From Agrobacterium fabrum str. C58 (GTDB lineage: Bacteria; Pseudomonadota; Alphaproteobacteria; Rhizobiales; Rhizobiaceae), in the NCBI RefSeq assembly GCF_000092025.1, contig NC_003064.2:1-64000 (forward strand): 64,000 nt of DNA. The letters run 5' to 3'. The notes under the pieces are model-generated. The model did no database searches. It was not told where the DNA came from and saw only the letters and a program-made list of their open reading frames with translations. How positions within the stretch are numbered: the stretch's first letter is position 1; each line of letters begins with the position of its first letter. Both the position numbers and the translations under genes were made by a program. Below, piece by piece: positions 52,456 to 62,886 of this stretch.

Positions 52456-55110
52456 TTAGGCAGCCTGTTTCATCGACTTCGCCAATCGTTTGATGGCCTG
52501 CTCCAGCGAACGCTGCCCGTCGCAGTAATCCTGCCAGGCGGTCGTCTTCGACAACAGCGCCGGTACGGTGCGAATGGTGAAGCGTTTCGGATCGAGATCC
52601 GTTTTTACCTGCTTCCAGCTCAGTGGCATCGATACTGGTGCGCCTGCCCGCGCGCGCGGTGACAGCGGCGCAACAGCAGTCGCCATTCGGTCATTGCGCA
52701 GGTAGTCGAGGAAGATCCGACCGTTGCGCTGGTTCTTGGCCATCTTGATCAAATAAAGCTCCGGGGTCTCGCGTGCCATCTGCATGCAGACATCGTGTGC
52801 GAAGCCTTTCGCCTCCGGCCAGCTCAGCTTCTTTCCCTTCGGTACCGCAAGCGGCGTTACGACGTGAAGGCCCTTGCCTCCGGTGGTTTTGCAGAAGCTG
52901 ACGAGGCCAAGTTCCTCCAGCCGGTCGCGCATCTCCCGAGCGGCTTCCACCACGGTTGAGAAGGGGACGTCCGGACCCGGATCAAGGTCGAAGACAAGAC
53001 GGCCCGGCACCTCCGGTTGACCCGGCTCGCAATTCCACGGGTGCAGTTCGACGCCGCCGATCTGGGCAATGGCGGCAAGGCCCTCAACGCGATCAATCTG
53101 CAGATAGGGTTTCTTGTCGCCGAACACCTTGACCAGCTCGATCAGGTTCGACGTTCCCGGCATCGCGTGTCTCTGGAAGAACACCTCTCCACCGATGCCG
53201 TCGGGCGTCCGGATGATTGAGCATGGCCGTCCCTTGATATGGTCGATCAGCCATGGACCGACGGCCTCATGATAGCGCGCAAGATCTTCCTTGGTCACCG
53301 GCTCTCCGTCATTGGCATCGGGCCAGAGCGCTTTGTCCGGGCTGGAAATCATCACGCCCATCACCTCGGCCTTGGCGTTTTTGCCGCGTGCCGGCCTTGA
53401 TGGCTTTGACTTGGCCGGCGTCGGGGTATCAGTCTTTGCCGGCGATGCCGGCTTTTCTGCCTCGACTTCGTGTGCAGGCTTGTCCTCGCGCAATCCCTTG
53501 AACGCCGCCTGGCGGACGAGGCCATCCGCAGTCCAGCCGGCGAACTGGATCTCCGCGACCAGTTCGGGTTTGACCCAGACCACGTTGGGATCCTTCTTTG
53601 GGGCGCCAATCCCGGTAAAGGGCGACTTTGAGGTTTCCAGTTCCCGGAGCCTCGGCAAGATCGTGTCGACCGTTTTGGCCCCGTAGCCAGTTCCGACGCG
53701 GCCGACATAGACGAAGTGATCACCCTTGAAGACTCCCACCAGCAGCGAGCGGAACTTGCCGTTGGTCTTGGCATAGGCGCCGATGACCACTTCGTGGCCG
53801 GCGCGGCATTTGGATTTGGCCCAGGTCTCGGTGCGGCCGGATTGATAGGGTGCATCCGCCTGCTTCGAAACAATGCCTTCCAGCGAGAGCTTGCAGGCCG
53901 ACTTCAGGACGGCGTCGCCACCGGTTTCGAAATGTTCGACGAAACGCAGGCGTGGGTCCTCGCCGGCATCATCAAGCAGTGTCTGCAGGCGTTCCTTGCG
54001 TTCGGTCAACGGCAGTTGTCGTAGATCCTCGTTCTCCTCGAACAGCAGATCGAAGGCGAAATAGACCAGTTCGTCGGTCTTGCCTTCCGACAGTGCGGCC
54101 TGAAGTGCTGCGAAGTCCGGCGCACCGTTTTCATCGAGCGCGCAAATCTCCCCGTCGATAATGGCATCAGGTAAGTTTGCGGCCGATGTCGCAATCGCCG
54201 GATACTTGGCCGTCCAGTCCAGGCCCTTGCGGGTTTTAAGCGTCACCTCACCGTTTTCGATGCGGGTCTGGATGCGGTAGCCGTCGAACTTGATCTCGTG
54301 GATCCAGCCCTTGGCTGAAGGCGGGCGATCGAGCGTTTCGCAAAGCTGCGGCGGTATGAACTCCGGCATTGTCGACTTCGCTGGTTTTTTCAATGCTGGC
54401 TTTCGCTTTGCTTTCGTGTCCGAGGCACGTTCCTCCGCCGCTAGTCCATGATTGCTGTCCCAAACGGCATCCGCCTGGACGTCGCCGCTCTGCACCATGA
54501 ACGGTTTTGGCTTCCTGCCCTTGCCAGCGGCGATCGCCTCCATAGTTCGGCCCGAGGCCACCGACGTGTCGTTTTCGTCGAGGACAGCGGCGCCCTTTTC
54601 TTCAACAGAGAAGTCGTCGCGATGTTTGATCAGCAGCCAATTCGTCCGCTTACCCCCGTCGCGGTCATTGCGCATCCGCACCAGAACGAAGCTGCCATGC
54701 AGCCGCTCTCCCTCCAGCGTGAACTTGAAATCCCCTTTGGCGAGCGCCTGTTCGGGCGTCTTGTTGCCTTCCGGCTCCCAGTACCCGCGATCCCACAGCA
54801 TGACCGTGCCGCCGCCATACTGCCCCTTGGGGATCGTGCCTTCGAAGTCGCCATAGTCCAACGGATGGTCTTCGACCTCGACAGCCAGGCGCTTGTCGTG
54901 CGGATCGAGAGAGGGCCCCTTGGTTACAGCCCAGGATTTGAACACGCCGTCGAGTTCGAGGCGCAGGTCGTAATGCAGTCGGGTCGCATCGTGCTTCTGG
55001 ATAACAAAGCGCCTCCGGTTCGACGCCTTCAGCTTCGCTGCGCCGCTAGGCTCCTGCGTTTTTTGAAAATCGCGTTTCTGCTTGTAGGTCGAGAGCTTGT
55101 CGCTGGCCAT
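52456..55110 (-). CDS. ligD: multifunctional NHEJ ligase LigD (phosphoesterase-ligase-polymerase)
   Basis: An 884-aa three-domain LigD. Domains in order: 3'-phosphoesterase ([20 protein letters not shown] near residue 35, [19 protein letters not shown]), ligase ([20 protein letters not shown] with the nucleotidyl lysine near 270, [30 protein letters not shown]), a lysine/proline-rich linker, and polymerase/primase ([60 protein letters not shown]). This is the Agrobacterium domain order, unlike Mycobacterium. ATG 55110 begins the conserved [15 protein letters not shown]; the longer frame lacks similarity. Works with the Ku proteins. Confidence 0.95.
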   Translation of the reverse strand: MASDKLSTYKQKRDFQKTQEPSGAAKLKASNRRRFVIQKHDATRLHYDLRLELDGVFKSWAVTKGPSLDPHDKRLAVEVEDHPLDYGDFEGTIPKGQYGGGTVMLWDRGYWEPEGNKTPEQALAKGDFKFTLEGERLHGSFVLVRMRNDRDGGKRTNWLLIKHRDDFSVEEKGAAVLDENDTSVASGRTMEAIAAGKGRKPKPFMVQSGDVQADAVWDSNHGLAAEERASDTKAKRKPALKKPAKSTMPEFIPPQLCETLDRPPSAKGWIHEIKFDGYRIQTRIENGEVTLKTRKGLDWTAKYPAIATSAANLPDAIIDGEICALDENGAPDFAALQAALSEGKTDELVYFAFDLLFEENEDLRQLPLTERKERLQTLLDDAGEDPRLRFVEHFETGGDAVLKSACKLSLEGIVSKQADAPYQSGRTETWAKSKCRAGHEVVIGAYAKTNGKFRSLLVGVFKGDHFVYVGRVGTGYGAKTVDTILPRLRELETSKSPFTGIGAPKKDPNVVWVKPELVAEIQFAGWTADGLVRQAAFKGLREDKPAHEVEAEKPASPAKTDTPTPAKSKPSRPARGKNAKAEVMGVMISSPDKALWPDANDGEPVTKEDLARYHEAVGPWLIDHIKGRPCSIIRTPDGIGGEVFFQRHAMPGTSNLIELVKVFGDKKPYLQIDRVEGLAAIAQIGGVELHPWNCEPGQPEVPGRLVFDLDPGPDVPFSTVVEAAREMRDRLEELGLVSFCKTTGGKGLHVVTPLAVPKGKKLSWPEAKGFAHDVCMQMARETPELYLIKMAKNQRNGRIFLDYLRNDRMATAVAPLSPRARAGAPVSMPLSWKQVKTDLDPKRFTIRTVPALLSKTTAWQDYCDGQRSLEQAIKRLAKSMKQAA

Positions 55111-55383
55111 GGCAGTCCCCGGTACAAATCCGCCTCCCGCCTCCGATGAGGGCGGGATGAGGCCCGGCCGGACAGGTTGGACGCTCGACTGCCGTTTCGT
55201 TGGCCGCGATGAGAAACCGGAAAAACCATCGCGTTCGTCATCCCTGCCACGTCCGGTTGACACGGCCTGGAACCTCGACACTGAGAAGAGTCCAGCCGTG
55301 ATTTAGTTCCAACCAACACCGCAAGCGGCCCAGCCTTTTCGCGGAAGATTGAAACTGTAGGTCAACATAGCCGTTTCCACAGC

Positions 55384-56250
55384 ATGAGCGACGAGCAATC
55401 AACGGAGAATGTCGAAGCCGCAGCAGGAGAGACGGTGTCCTTTCCGTTCGACCGCATGACTGTCGAGCAATTTAGGACGCGTTTCCCCAGAGCGCGATGG
55501 AGCGACACCCGGAAGGCTTGGTTCGTGCCAGGCAAGACTGCCGCACGACGTGTTGTGCGGTGGCTTGCCGAACTCGAAGCAGAGGCCGATGCGTTCGCCG
55601 ACGCAAAGGGCAGGGATGCATTCGAATTCGACCCGATCGAGAGCTGCTATCTTGCACTCGGAAAAGCGGGCTTTCTGATCAGGACGCCTTATTCGCGCAC
55701 GGTCGTCGACGAACCGCGCGAGATCCCGTATTCGCGGTGGGACGGCGATCAGAAGATCTGGCACGTCCCTTACCGTTCATATCAAGAGCTCCGCAGCCAC
55801 TGGCCGGCAATCGAGGAGGCGGCGAGAAGAAATGAGCCTGAGGAACGGCGGCGTCGAGCTGAAGCCCGAAAAGGCTCCGAGGAGGAGGCGAAGTCGAAAC
55901 GACGCTCGGCTGAGCGGAAAAGGCGGCGATACCCTCTCGCAAGCGACGACCTTCCTCCTTTGGACCGTGTCGTCGGCATTCAATATGGCCTTGTGATCTT
56001 CACGGAGATCACTGGGGAACTCGTCGACCCAGAGGCGATGGCAGAATTCTATCCGGGTGTCACAGAAGATCACGTCTGGGGGCTGTGGCGCAAGCCGAGG
56101 TTGGACGAACTCGTACGCACAAGGCCTGCAAAGGTAGCACACGCGGAAGGCGCCGAGTGGTGGCAGCCGACTTTAGAAGAGCTTCGACCAGTCCGGCGGG
56201 CCGCTCGCCGGGGAGAAGACAGAAAACTTCGCAACAACGGCGCACCCTGA
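55384..56250 (+). CDS. protein with two HARP-like repeats, beside ligD
   Basis: A 288-aa protein. Two similar segments (SFPFDRMTVEQFRTRFPRAR then WSDTRKAWFVPG; and PYSRWDGDQKIWHVPY then SYQELRSHWPAIEEA) resemble the HARP module ('…W…W.VP…') of SMARCAL1-like annealing helicases, but no helicase motor is present. A basic coiled-coil linker and a C-terminal domain follow. DNA end or fork binding is an inference from the HARP similarity and from its position divergent to ligD. Confidence 0.55.
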   Translation: MSDEQSTENVEAAAGETVSFPFDRMTVEQFRTRFPRARWSDTRKAWFVPGKTAARRVVRWLAELEAEADAFADAKGRDAFEFDPIESCYLALGKAGFLIRTPYSRTVVDEPREIPYSRWDGDQKIWHVPYRSYQELRSHWPAIEEAARRNEPEERRRRAEARKGSEEEAKSKRRSAERKRRRYPLASDDLPPLDRVVGIQYGLVIFTEITGELVDPEAMAEFYPGVTEDHVWGLWRKPRLDELVRTRPAKVAHAEGAEWWQPTLEELRPVRRAARRGEDRKLRNNGAP

Positions 56251-56285
56251 GAGTTTCACTTTCATCAAAGCCAAAGGAGATTATC

Positions 56286-56594
56286 ATGGCAGACGACAGC
56301 ACCGTTACCATCCGCGCGAGTTTCTCAACGCGTGAGGCCGCCGACCTCGCGGTCGAGCATCTCGTTCAAAAGCAGGGCGTGTCGCGGCCCGACATTTTTA
56401 TACAGTCGGCCACCGACGAAAACACATCCGGTTCCCGCGCATCCGGCGGAGACGCCTCGCACGCCGATGGTACTCGCCATGACGGCGCCCTCGATGGTGA
56501 CGTCGAGGTTTCGGTCGACATCGCTGCGGATCAAATCGCGGCCGTTCAACGCATTTTCGGAGATGTCGGGGCGATGAGGGTTTCGAAGGGCTGA
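56286..56594 (+). CDS. small conserved hypothetical protein
   Basis: A 102-aa acidic protein (STVTIRASFSTREAADLAVE, later VEVSVDIAADQIAAVQRIFG) with a glycine/serine/histidine-rich middle. Its beta-alpha-beta ends suggest a small ferredoxin-like fold split by a flexible loop. ATG 56286 has an AAAGGAG site. Similar genes occur beside Ku/ligD-type or stress genes in Rhizobiaceae; function unknown. Confidence 0.6.
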   Translation: MADDSTVTIRASFSTREAADLAVEHLVQKQGVSRPDIFIQSATDENTSGSRASGGDASHADGTRHDGALDGDVEVSVDIAADQIAAVQRIFGDVGAMRVSKG

Positions 56595-56722
56595 GAAGGA
56601 TGGTCGCGCAAGCGCACCGTTGGGCACGGCTGTCATCGATCTCGCTGTCTCTAACGCTGTTCCAATCTCCGCTCATTGGCTACTAGCAGCTACTCCCCTG
56701 GTGGCCCCGGAAGCCCGGCAAA

Positions 56723-56807
56723 ACGAACCGTCGTCCCTCAATAAGGAATTTTAGTGCGTTAGGTCTGGCCTAATTGCAGGGCCGACGGTTCGTATCCGTT
56801 CAAGGTG
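56723..56807. repeat. third 29-bp repeat copy with an 11-bp inverted partner
   Basis: GGGCCGACGGTTCGTATCCG begins the copy at 56779-56807, related to those at 40431 and 44313. Its CGACGGTTCGT (56783-56793) is exactly complementary to ACGAACCGTCG at 56723-56733. The remainder of 56595-56950 holds no supported gene; the promoter of the ABC operon must lie here. Confidence 0.5.
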
Positions 56808-56950
56808 AAGCATGGACACTCGGTTCTCGCCGGTGCCAGACACGAGCGCTGATCGAACCTGTCATCAAAACGTCGCAAGACCTTCAAGAAAGTGTCTCCT
56901 GCAATTGCTAGACAGCCGTCATTGCAATTCTTTTTGCACAGGAGATACGG

Positions 56951-58210
56951 ATGTTACAGAAATTGCAGCTTGCCCTCGCAGCCAGCGTCCTTTCACTCGC
57001 CGCGGGGGTCTCTTCGGCTGATGCTGCCACAACCGTGAGGTTCTGGCACAGCTTCAACAAATCGAACGGCGAGGCGCTTGACAAGATCATCGCAGGTTTT
57101 GAAGCCGCCAATCCCGATACCGATATCGAAGCCGAGTATATCGGCAGCTACAACGACATCATCGCCAAGCTGCAGGCCGCCATTCCTGCACGCCGTGCAC
57201 CAGATGCAGTCATCCTTGAAGTCACGCGCTATGGGCTGTTTGCTAACAACAATCTCCTGACCGATCTTACCCCATATTTCGATGCCGACCCACTAAAGGA
57301 CGATCTCTACGATTACGCCCGCGAAGTCGGGGTAATCAACGGCAAGAATTACGTTGTGCCGTTCAACTCCTCGACCCCAGTTCTGTATTTCAACAAGGAC
57401 ATCTTCGCCCGCGCGGGTCTCCCGGCTGATACTCCCCTGAAGACGTTCGAGGATATCTCCACAGCAGCCAAGACGATCACAGAGAAGCTTGGCTCCCAAG
57501 GTATCTCCGGTATCGCAGCGCCGGGGCAGTTCGCGCGCTGGGGTCTGGTCATGGCGAATGATAGCGAAATGATCGATCCAAAGACCGGTGAAATCGTTCT
57601 GGATAAGCCGAACACAATCGAAGCTTATCAGTGGATGGCGTCGCTTGTGAAGGACAGCAAGGTCGCATCGCCGGACGGCGTCACCGAGGAAGACAATGGT
57701 CGCGACGCCTTTCTCGCCAGGAAGGTCGGGATCATGATGAACTCGACGGGCAATTACGTCGGTTCGAAAAAGGCCCTGGGAGGCGATCTGGTTGTTCGGC
57801 CGATGCCATGCAATAAAACATGCTCCGTTCCGATCGGCGGTGCTGGAATTGGCATCATGTCCACTTCGGAGAAGGATGTGCAGGATGCTGCTTACAAGTT
57901 TATAAGCTATGCAGCATCGCCTGAAGCAAACGCAACCTGGTTTGCGGGAACAGGCTACCTGCCGATCAACAAGAAGAGCGCGGACCTTCCGGTCTCCAAG
58001 GAAGCCCTGGCAACGCAGCCTGGCATCGATGTAGCGATCGAATCTCTGCCCGTCGCGCACGGTCGTGCTCGGACGACCGTGGTCACCTGGATGCGCACCA
58101 CCGAATACAAGATGTGGGAAGCCATGGCGCTCGGTCAGCGTGATGTTGATGCGACAATGAAGGACTTTGCTGCGCAGACGCGCGCCGAAGAAAAGCGCGT
58201 CAGCAACTGA
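56951..58210 (+). CDS. ugpB: UgpB-like periplasmic binding protein
   Basis: A 419-aa family 1 extracellular solute-binding protein with a signal peptide (residues ~1-25, ending SSADA). It carries the TTVRFWHSFNKSNGEALDKI start, the DAVILEVTRYGLFANNNLLT region, and a C-terminal VVTWMRTTEYKMWEAMAL typical of UgpB. UgpB binds sn-glycerol-3-phosphate or glycerophosphodiesters. It opens an operon of two permeases, a phosphodiesterase, an ATPase and an RpiR regulator. Exact ligand is not proven. Confidence 0.85.
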   Translation: MLQKLQLALAASVLSLAAGVSSADAATTVRFWHSFNKSNGEALDKIIAGFEAANPDTDIEAEYIGSYNDIIAKLQAAIPARRAPDAVILEVTRYGLFANNNLLTDLTPYFDADPLKDDLYDYAREVGVINGKNYVVPFNSSTPVLYFNKDIFARAGLPADTPLKTFEDISTAAKTITEKLGSQGISGIAAPGQFARWGLVMANDSEMIDPKTGEIVLDKPNTIEAYQWMASLVKDSKVASPDGVTEEDNGRDAFLARKVGIMMNSTGNYVGSKKALGGDLVVRPMPCNKTCSVPIGGAGIGIMSTSEKDVQDAAYKFISYAASPEANATWFAGTGYLPINKKSADLPVSKEALATQPGIDVAIESLPVAHGRARTTVVTWMRTTEYKMWEAMALGQRDVDATMKDFAAQTRAEEKRVSN

Positions 58211-58229
58211 TCCTCTCGTGAAAAGGGTA

Positions 58230-58256
58230 CCGGCGGACGCCTCAAGCGTCTGTCGG
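58230..58256 (+). promoter_or_regulatory. intergenic hairpin between ugpB and ugpA
   Basis: An 11-bp stem (58230-58240 with 58246-58256, two G-T pairs) and a 5-nt loop lie in the 58-bp gap, without a T-run. Such hairpins protect the upstream mRNA and keep the binding protein more abundant than the permeases. Confidence 0.5.
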
Positions 58257-58268
58257 TGCGGTCATTAC

Positions 58269-59138
58269 ATGCTTCGCAAGCTCACACCTTATCTCTTCGT
58301 GGCGCCGCTGATGATCTTCATCGCGCTGTTCACCTACATTCCCATTCTCGCAAGCCTAAATCTCAGTTTCCGCGAATGGAATTTCCTTTCCCCGAACATG
58401 CCCTTTGTGGGGTTTCGAAATTACGAGCAGTTGCTAGCCTCCCGTGATCTGTGGAACTCCCTTTGGGTGACGACCCTGTTTGCAGTACTATCCGTGCCGC
58501 TGCGGCTCGGCCTCGCACTGGTAATCGCCGCCTATCTCGTGCGCGAGTCCGTGCATGTACGTCTGCTGCGCGGCGCCCTGTTTCTTCCCTCGGTAACGTC
58601 CACTGTCTCCATCGCCGTAGTGTTCTCCTGGGTTTTCTCCACGGATTATGGCATGGCCAACGCATTGCTCGGCACCTTTGGTCTGGGCAAGGTTCAGTGG
58701 CTGCAGAACCCTCATCTGGCGCTCTGGGTACTGATCTTCGTCAACACATGGAAGCAGATCGGCTACGACATCGTCATCTACATCGCGGGCCTGCAGGCAA
58801 TTCCGCGCGAGTTGTATGACGCAGCAGCTGTCGATGGCGGCAAGCGTCTGCATGTATTCCGTCGAATTACCATGCCTTTGGTCATGCCAACCACGTATTT
58901 TTTGCTGGTGATATCGGTCATCGAGGCCTTCCAGGTATTCACGATCGTCAACGTGATGACGAAAGGCGGTCCGGCAGGCGCAACCGACATGCTCGTCAGC
59001 CTCCTCTATGAGATCGGGTTCGTGCTTTTCGATATTGGCCGTGGGTCGGCACTGGCGGTGTTGCTGTTCATCCTGCTGGTCGGGCTCGCGATACTGAAAT
59101 CTCGCATCATCGGCCGGAAGGTGCACTATGAAGCCTGA
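58269..59138 (+). CDS. ugpA: UgpA-like ABC permease
   Basis: A 289-aa inner-membrane permease with about six transmembrane helices beginning LTPYLFVAPLMIFIALFTYI. It has the EAA loop ELYDAAAVDGGKRLHVFRRI near residue 190 that contacts the ATPase. ATG 58269 is used; the frame upstream runs through the end of ugpB. Overlaps ugpE by 11 bp. It forms the channel with UgpE. Confidence 0.87.
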   Translation: MLRKLTPYLFVAPLMIFIALFTYIPILASLNLSFREWNFLSPNMPFVGFRNYEQLLASRDLWNSLWVTTLFAVLSVPLRLGLALVIAAYLVRESVHVRLLRGALFLPSVTSTVSIAVVFSWVFSTDYGMANALLGTFGLGKVQWLQNPHLALWVLIFVNTWKQIGYDIVIYIAGLQAIPRELYDAAAVDGGKRLHVFRRITMPLVMPTTYFLLVISVIEAFQVFTIVNVMTKGGPAGATDMLVSLLYEIGFVLFDIGRGSALAVLLFILLVGLAILKSRIIGRKVHYEA

Positions 59139-59937
59139 GAACCCACTTCTTGCCGGCCTGGCGCTGGTCGCCGGCCTGCTGTTTCTGTCTCCCGTGCTCT
59201 ATTCCATCTGGATGTCGTTCCAAACGGTGGATGCCTACTACGCTGGCGAGCTCGGGTTCACCTTAGATAACTATGCGCGCGCAGTAGGGCAGTACAACTT
59301 CGCCCGTTACCTGCTGAACAGTCTGATCGTCTCGGCGATGGTGACGCTGCTCGGTATTACCTTCGCGACCATGGCGGCCTACGCCTTCGCACGGTATTCG
59401 TTCAAGGGCGGTGATTTCCTGTTTGCAGCAACCGTCGCAACGCTGATGATCCCGAGCCATATCAGCCTCATTCCGAATTATCTGACGCTGGCGAAGGTCG
59501 GGCTGCTGGACAGCTATGCCGGACTGATCTTGCCAGCGATATCGAACGGATTCGCCGCCTTCTTCCTGCGCCAGTACATCCGGGGCATCCCGAAGGCGCT
59601 GGACGAGGCGGCATACATGGATGGCGCAACGTCGCTGCAGGTGCTGTGGCGCATCATCGTGCCTCTGTCACGCCCGGCCATTGCATCCATGGCTCTCTAC
59701 ATCTTCATGACGGAATGGAATAATTACATCTGGCCGCTCGTCGCCGTCGGCAAGCAAGATATGTACACGCTGCAGATCGGCCTTGCCCGCCTTTACCGCA
59801 TCAACCCCGGTGAAGGCCTGATTGACTGGCCGCTGGTCATGGCCGCATCTACGATCACCATTCTTCCCGTTCTCCTCGGCTTCCTTCTGGTGGAGCGCCA
59901 TCTCGTGCGCGGCATCACCATGGGCGCGGTCAAATAA
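59128..59937 (+). CDS. ugpE: UgpE-like ABC permease
   Basis: A 269-aa permease of the MalG/UgpE type with six hydrophobic segments (first LLAGLALVAGLLFLSPVLY) and the EAA loop KALDEAAYMDGATSLQVLWR. Translationally coupled to ugpA by overlap. Carries the substrate through the inner membrane with UgpA, powered by UgpC. Confidence 0.87.
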   Translation: MKPENPLLAGLALVAGLLFLSPVLYSIWMSFQTVDAYYAGELGFTLDNYARAVGQYNFARYLLNSLIVSAMVTLLGITFATMAAYAFARYSFKGGDFLFAATVATLMIPSHISLIPNYLTLAKVGLLDSYAGLILPAISNGFAAFFLRQYIRGIPKALDEAAYMDGATSLQVLWRIIVPLSRPAIASMALYIFMTEWNNYIWPLVAVGKQDMYTLQIGLARLYRINPGEGLIDWPLVMAASTITILPVLLGFLLVERHLVRGITMGAVK

Positions 59938-59953
59938 TCCAGGACATTCAGAT

Positions 59954-60703
59954 ATGACACGCATTGCATCCCACCGCGGCGGTACGCTGGAATTCGGCGA
60001 CAGCACACCCCATGGTTTTACCGCCACCGCCGCCATGGCGCTGGAAGAAGTCGAATTCGATCTTCACCCCACGGCTGACGGCGCCATCGTTGTCCATCAT
60101 GATCCGACGCTCGATGCCACCACGGATATGACCGGCGCAATTGTGGATATGACGCTCGCCAAGGTGAAAACGGCGACCATCCGCTACGGCGCAGGCAGTC
60201 ATCCGATGACGCTCGAGGAATTGTGCGCGCTTTATGTGGACAGCCACGTCAATTTCCGCTGCGAGATAAAACCCGGTGTCGATGGTCTTCCGTATGAAGG
60301 TTTTGTTGCTCTTGTCATCGCGGGGCTGGAGCGCCATTCCATGCTGGAGCGGACAACGTTTTCGTCTTTTCTTCTAGCATCCATGGATGAACTCTGGAAG
60401 GCGACGACACGTCCCCGGCTCTGGCTGGTCAGTCCATCGGTCTTGCAGCAATTGGGACCAGGAGCCGTTATCGAGACGGCAATTGCCCACAGCATTCATG
60501 AGATCGGTGTACACATCGATACCGCCGATGCGGGCTTGATGGCGCAAGTACAGGCCGCCGGCCTCGATTTCGGTTGCTGGGCTGCTCACACGCCCTCGCA
60601 GATAACCAAAGCGCTGGACCTCGGCGTGAAGGTCTTCACGACCGACCGCCCGACGCTCGCGATCGCTCTCCGCACAGAACATCGAATGGAGGCCTCCGTA
60701 TGA
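59954..60703 (+). CDS. ugpQ: glycerophosphodiester phosphodiesterase
   Basis: A 249-aa GDPD. Conserved motifs: [15 protein letters not shown] (catalytic HRG, residue ~6), [20 protein letters not shown] (metal-binding E-x-D and the second His), and FRCEIKPG. The C-terminal [15 protein letters not shown] completes the TIM barrel. It cleaves glycerophosphodiesters to glycerol-3-phosphate and alcohol, in the cytoplasm since no signal peptide is seen. It sits between permease and ATPase genes, so the transporter probably imports glycerophosphodiesters. The stop overlaps ugpC by 4 bp. Confidence 0.88.
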   Translation: MTRIASHRGGTLEFGDSTPHGFTATAAMALEEVEFDLHPTADGAIVVHHDPTLDATTDMTGAIVDMTLAKVKTATIRYGAGSHPMTLEELCALYVDSHVNFRCEIKPGVDGLPYEGFVALVIAGLERHSMLERTTFSSFLLASMDELWKATTRPRLWLVSPSVLQQLGPGAVIETAIAHSIHEIGVHIDTADAGLMAQVQAAGLDFGCWAAHTPSQITKALDLGVKVFTTDRPTLAIALRTEHRMEASV

Positions 60704-61743
60704 GCGGGATTTCTCTGCGCGACATTCGCAAGACCTATGTCAACGGTCCTCAGGTGCTCCACGGCGTGTCATTTGATATTCAGCAAGGTGAGTTCGTAGT
60801 GATCGTCGGCCCGTCCGGCTGCGGAAAGTCCACACTTTTGCGCTTGATCGCTGGCCTTGATCGCTGCGAGGACGGCACCATCGAGATTGGTGGACGCCTT
60901 GCGAATGATCTCGCGCCGCAGCATCGCGACATCGCCATGATCTTTCAGAATTATGCGCTCTATCCGCATATGACCGTTCGCGAGAACATCGCATTTGGTC
61001 TGGAATTGCGCGGCATGAAAAAGTCGGAGCGCAACGAGCGCGCTCAATGTGTCGCAAAAACACTGCAACTCGAAGCCTATCTCGATCGTAAGCCAGCAGC
61101 TTTGTCCGGTGGTCAGCGCCAACGTGTTGCAATGGGTCGGGCGATGGCCCGCAATGCCTCAATCTTTCTGATGGACGAGCCGCTTTCGAATCTCGACAAC
61201 GCTCTCCGGATAACCATGCGCACCGAGATCAAGGAACTTCACCGGCAGCTTGGCGCTACCATGGTCTATGTCACCCACGATCAAACTGAAGCTCTATCTC
61301 TGGCCGATCGTATCGCGGTCATGAAGGATGGCCATCTTCTGCAGTTCGATCGGCCCGATGTGATCTATGATCGCCCGGCCAATCGTTTCGTGGCAAGTTT
61401 TCTCGGCAGCCCGCCAATGAATTTCGTGCCGGCCGACCTGCTTCCGGGCTGGATCGGACTGCAGGGTCTGACAGCGGGCCTGCGCCCTGAAATTCTCTCC
61501 GTACACGCCGAAAAACCGCATGGGACAGCGCTCATGGCGCGCCTGCTTTTGTGCGAAATGACCGGTGCAGATGTGCTTCTTCATTGTGAAACCCCGGCTG
61601 GGCGTCTGACGGTTTCGGCTCCGCGTCAGGATATGCCGAAGGATAAGGGACAATTCTGGATTGCTTTCAACCTTGACCGCGCGCTGTTTTTCGATAGCCG
61701 AAGTGGTGAACGTGTTGATCTTTCGCCTGCAAACCAAGCGTGA
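60700..61743 (+). CDS. ugpC: UgpC-like ABC transporter ATPase
   Basis: A 347-aa MalK/UgpC-family ATPase. Walker [15 protein letters not shown], signature [20 protein letters not shown], Walker [12 protein letters not shown] and the switch [16 protein letters not shown] are intact. The C-terminal ~110 residues are the regulatory TOBE-like domain ([12 protein letters not shown]). ATG 60700 overlaps the phosphodiesterase stop by 4 bp. Confidence 0.9.
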   Translation: MSGISLRDIRKTYVNGPQVLHGVSFDIQQGEFVVIVGPSGCGKSTLLRLIAGLDRCEDGTIEIGGRLANDLAPQHRDIAMIFQNYALYPHMTVRENIAFGLELRGMKKSERNERAQCVAKTLQLEAYLDRKPAALSGGQRQRVAMGRAMARNASIFLMDEPLSNLDNALRITMRTEIKELHRQLGATMVYVTHDQTEALSLADRIAVMKDGHLLQFDRPDVIYDRPANRFVASFLGSPPMNFVPADLLPGWIGLQGLTAGLRPEILSVHAEKPHGTALMARLLLCEMTGADVLLHCETPAGRLTVSAPRQDMPKDKGQFWIAFNLDRALFFDSRSGERVDLSPANQA

Positions 61744-61762
61744 AAGGGAATTTAGAAAACAC

Positions 61763-62641
61763 ATGGACAAGCAAGATGCACCGCTGGCTTTAAGCGATTT
61801 GATAAGCCGTCATTCGACGCGGCTGACTGATGCCGACACGCGCCTCCTCGATGTTCTGATAAAGGATCCAATCCGCGCGGCGATGGAGAACGGCAAGGAT
61901 GTTTCTTCACGGGCAGGCGTGCATCCGGCCTCTGCGGTGAGGCTCGCGCGCCGCCTTGGCTTCAAAGGCTATCCGGAGTTTCGGGTGTTTCTGCAATCCA
62001 ACCTGAGGGAAGGGGGCGGAGATTTTGAGAATCCTGCAGCGCGGATGGCTGCCCGGCTGATGCGGGCCGAAGACAACGGCCTGTTGGCGTCGGTCCTGGA
62101 CAGCGAGATCGCTGCTCTTCAGCAGGCCCGCAACAGTGTCTCCGATGCCGATATTCGTGCGTTTTCGACCAGCCTACGCGACAGCCGTCGAATTTTCATC
62201 TTCGGACGCGGGCATTTTGCGGCGCTGTCATCCCTTATCGCGCTTCGCCTCAGCCGCTCCGGCTACGAAGCGATTGATCTTGCTAGTCAGATGCACCAGC
62301 TTGTGGAAGTGCTGGCAACACTGACCGCCGAAGATGTCGTTTTGTTTCTGGCCTTCCGCAGGGCGCCGCCACTTCTCCAGGAAGTACGCGAGATTGCAGG
62401 ACGGCGAGGGGCAAAAACACTGGCTGTGACGGATGTCGGGGGCACACGGATCGATCCGGCACCCCACCATCAAATTCTGGTCTCACGAGGTGATCCAGGT
62501 GAATCGCAGTCTCTTGTGGTGCCTATGACGATTGCCAATGCGATTATCCTCGACCTGGCATCCATCGATAACGGGCGCTCGTTACAATCACTGAGTGAGT
62601 TCAAATCGTTCAGGTCATCGTCACGTCTAACTGTTTGCTAA
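61763..62641 (+). CDS. MurR/RpiR-family transcriptional regulator
   Basis: A 292-aa regulator: an N-terminal HTH_6 domain (VSSRAGVHPASAVRLARRLG then FKGYPEFRVFLQSNL) and a C-terminal SIS phosphosugar-binding domain (RRIFIFGRGHFAALSSLIAL, EDVVLFLAFRRAPPLLQEVR). It follows ugpC by 19 bp and probably controls this operon in response to a phosphorylated metabolite such as glycerol-3-phosphate. Regulators of this class usually lie upstream; here it is the terminal gene. Confidence 0.88.
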   Translation: MDKQDAPLALSDLISRHSTRLTDADTRLLDVLIKDPIRAAMENGKDVSSRAGVHPASAVRLARRLGFKGYPEFRVFLQSNLREGGGDFENPAARMAARLMRAEDNGLLASVLDSEIAALQQARNSVSDADIRAFSTSLRDSRRIFIFGRGHFAALSSLIALRLSRSGYEAIDLASQMHQLVEVLATLTAEDVVLFLAFRRAPPLLQEVREIAGRRGAKTLAVTDVGGTRIDPAPHHQILVSRGDPGESQSLVVPMTIANAIILDLASIDNGRSLQSLSEFKSFRSSSRLTVC

Positions 62642-62767
62642 AAGGTGAGCCCACGGTGAAGTCTGCCTCGCGACGCCGGGCTGCTACCTGCCAGTCCTGG
62701 CGAAGCATCCAATTGAGGTGATCACGTCGGCAGTGGTCCGGCTAAGATAAGAGCGTTGTCGCTGCCT

Positions 62768-62886
62768 GCTTTGAGCCAGACTCGGAAACCTTTGAGATTG
62801 CCCGCGCAGCCGGCGTTCATGTGAGTCAACTCTTTCGCTGGTGAAAGGAGCTTTGCCGGATCGAGGAGCCAAGGTGCGTTGCGGCG
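62768..62886 (+). pseudogene. IS66-type TnpA remnant
   Basis: A plus-strand frame reads FEIARAAGVHVSQLFRW then stop and KELCRIEE, matching the HTH of IS66 OrfA (A-R-x-x-GV-x-x-S-x-LFRWR). It has an in-frame stop and no start, and the rest of the element is missing. The remainder of 62642-62886 holds nothing else I can support. Confidence 0.45.
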
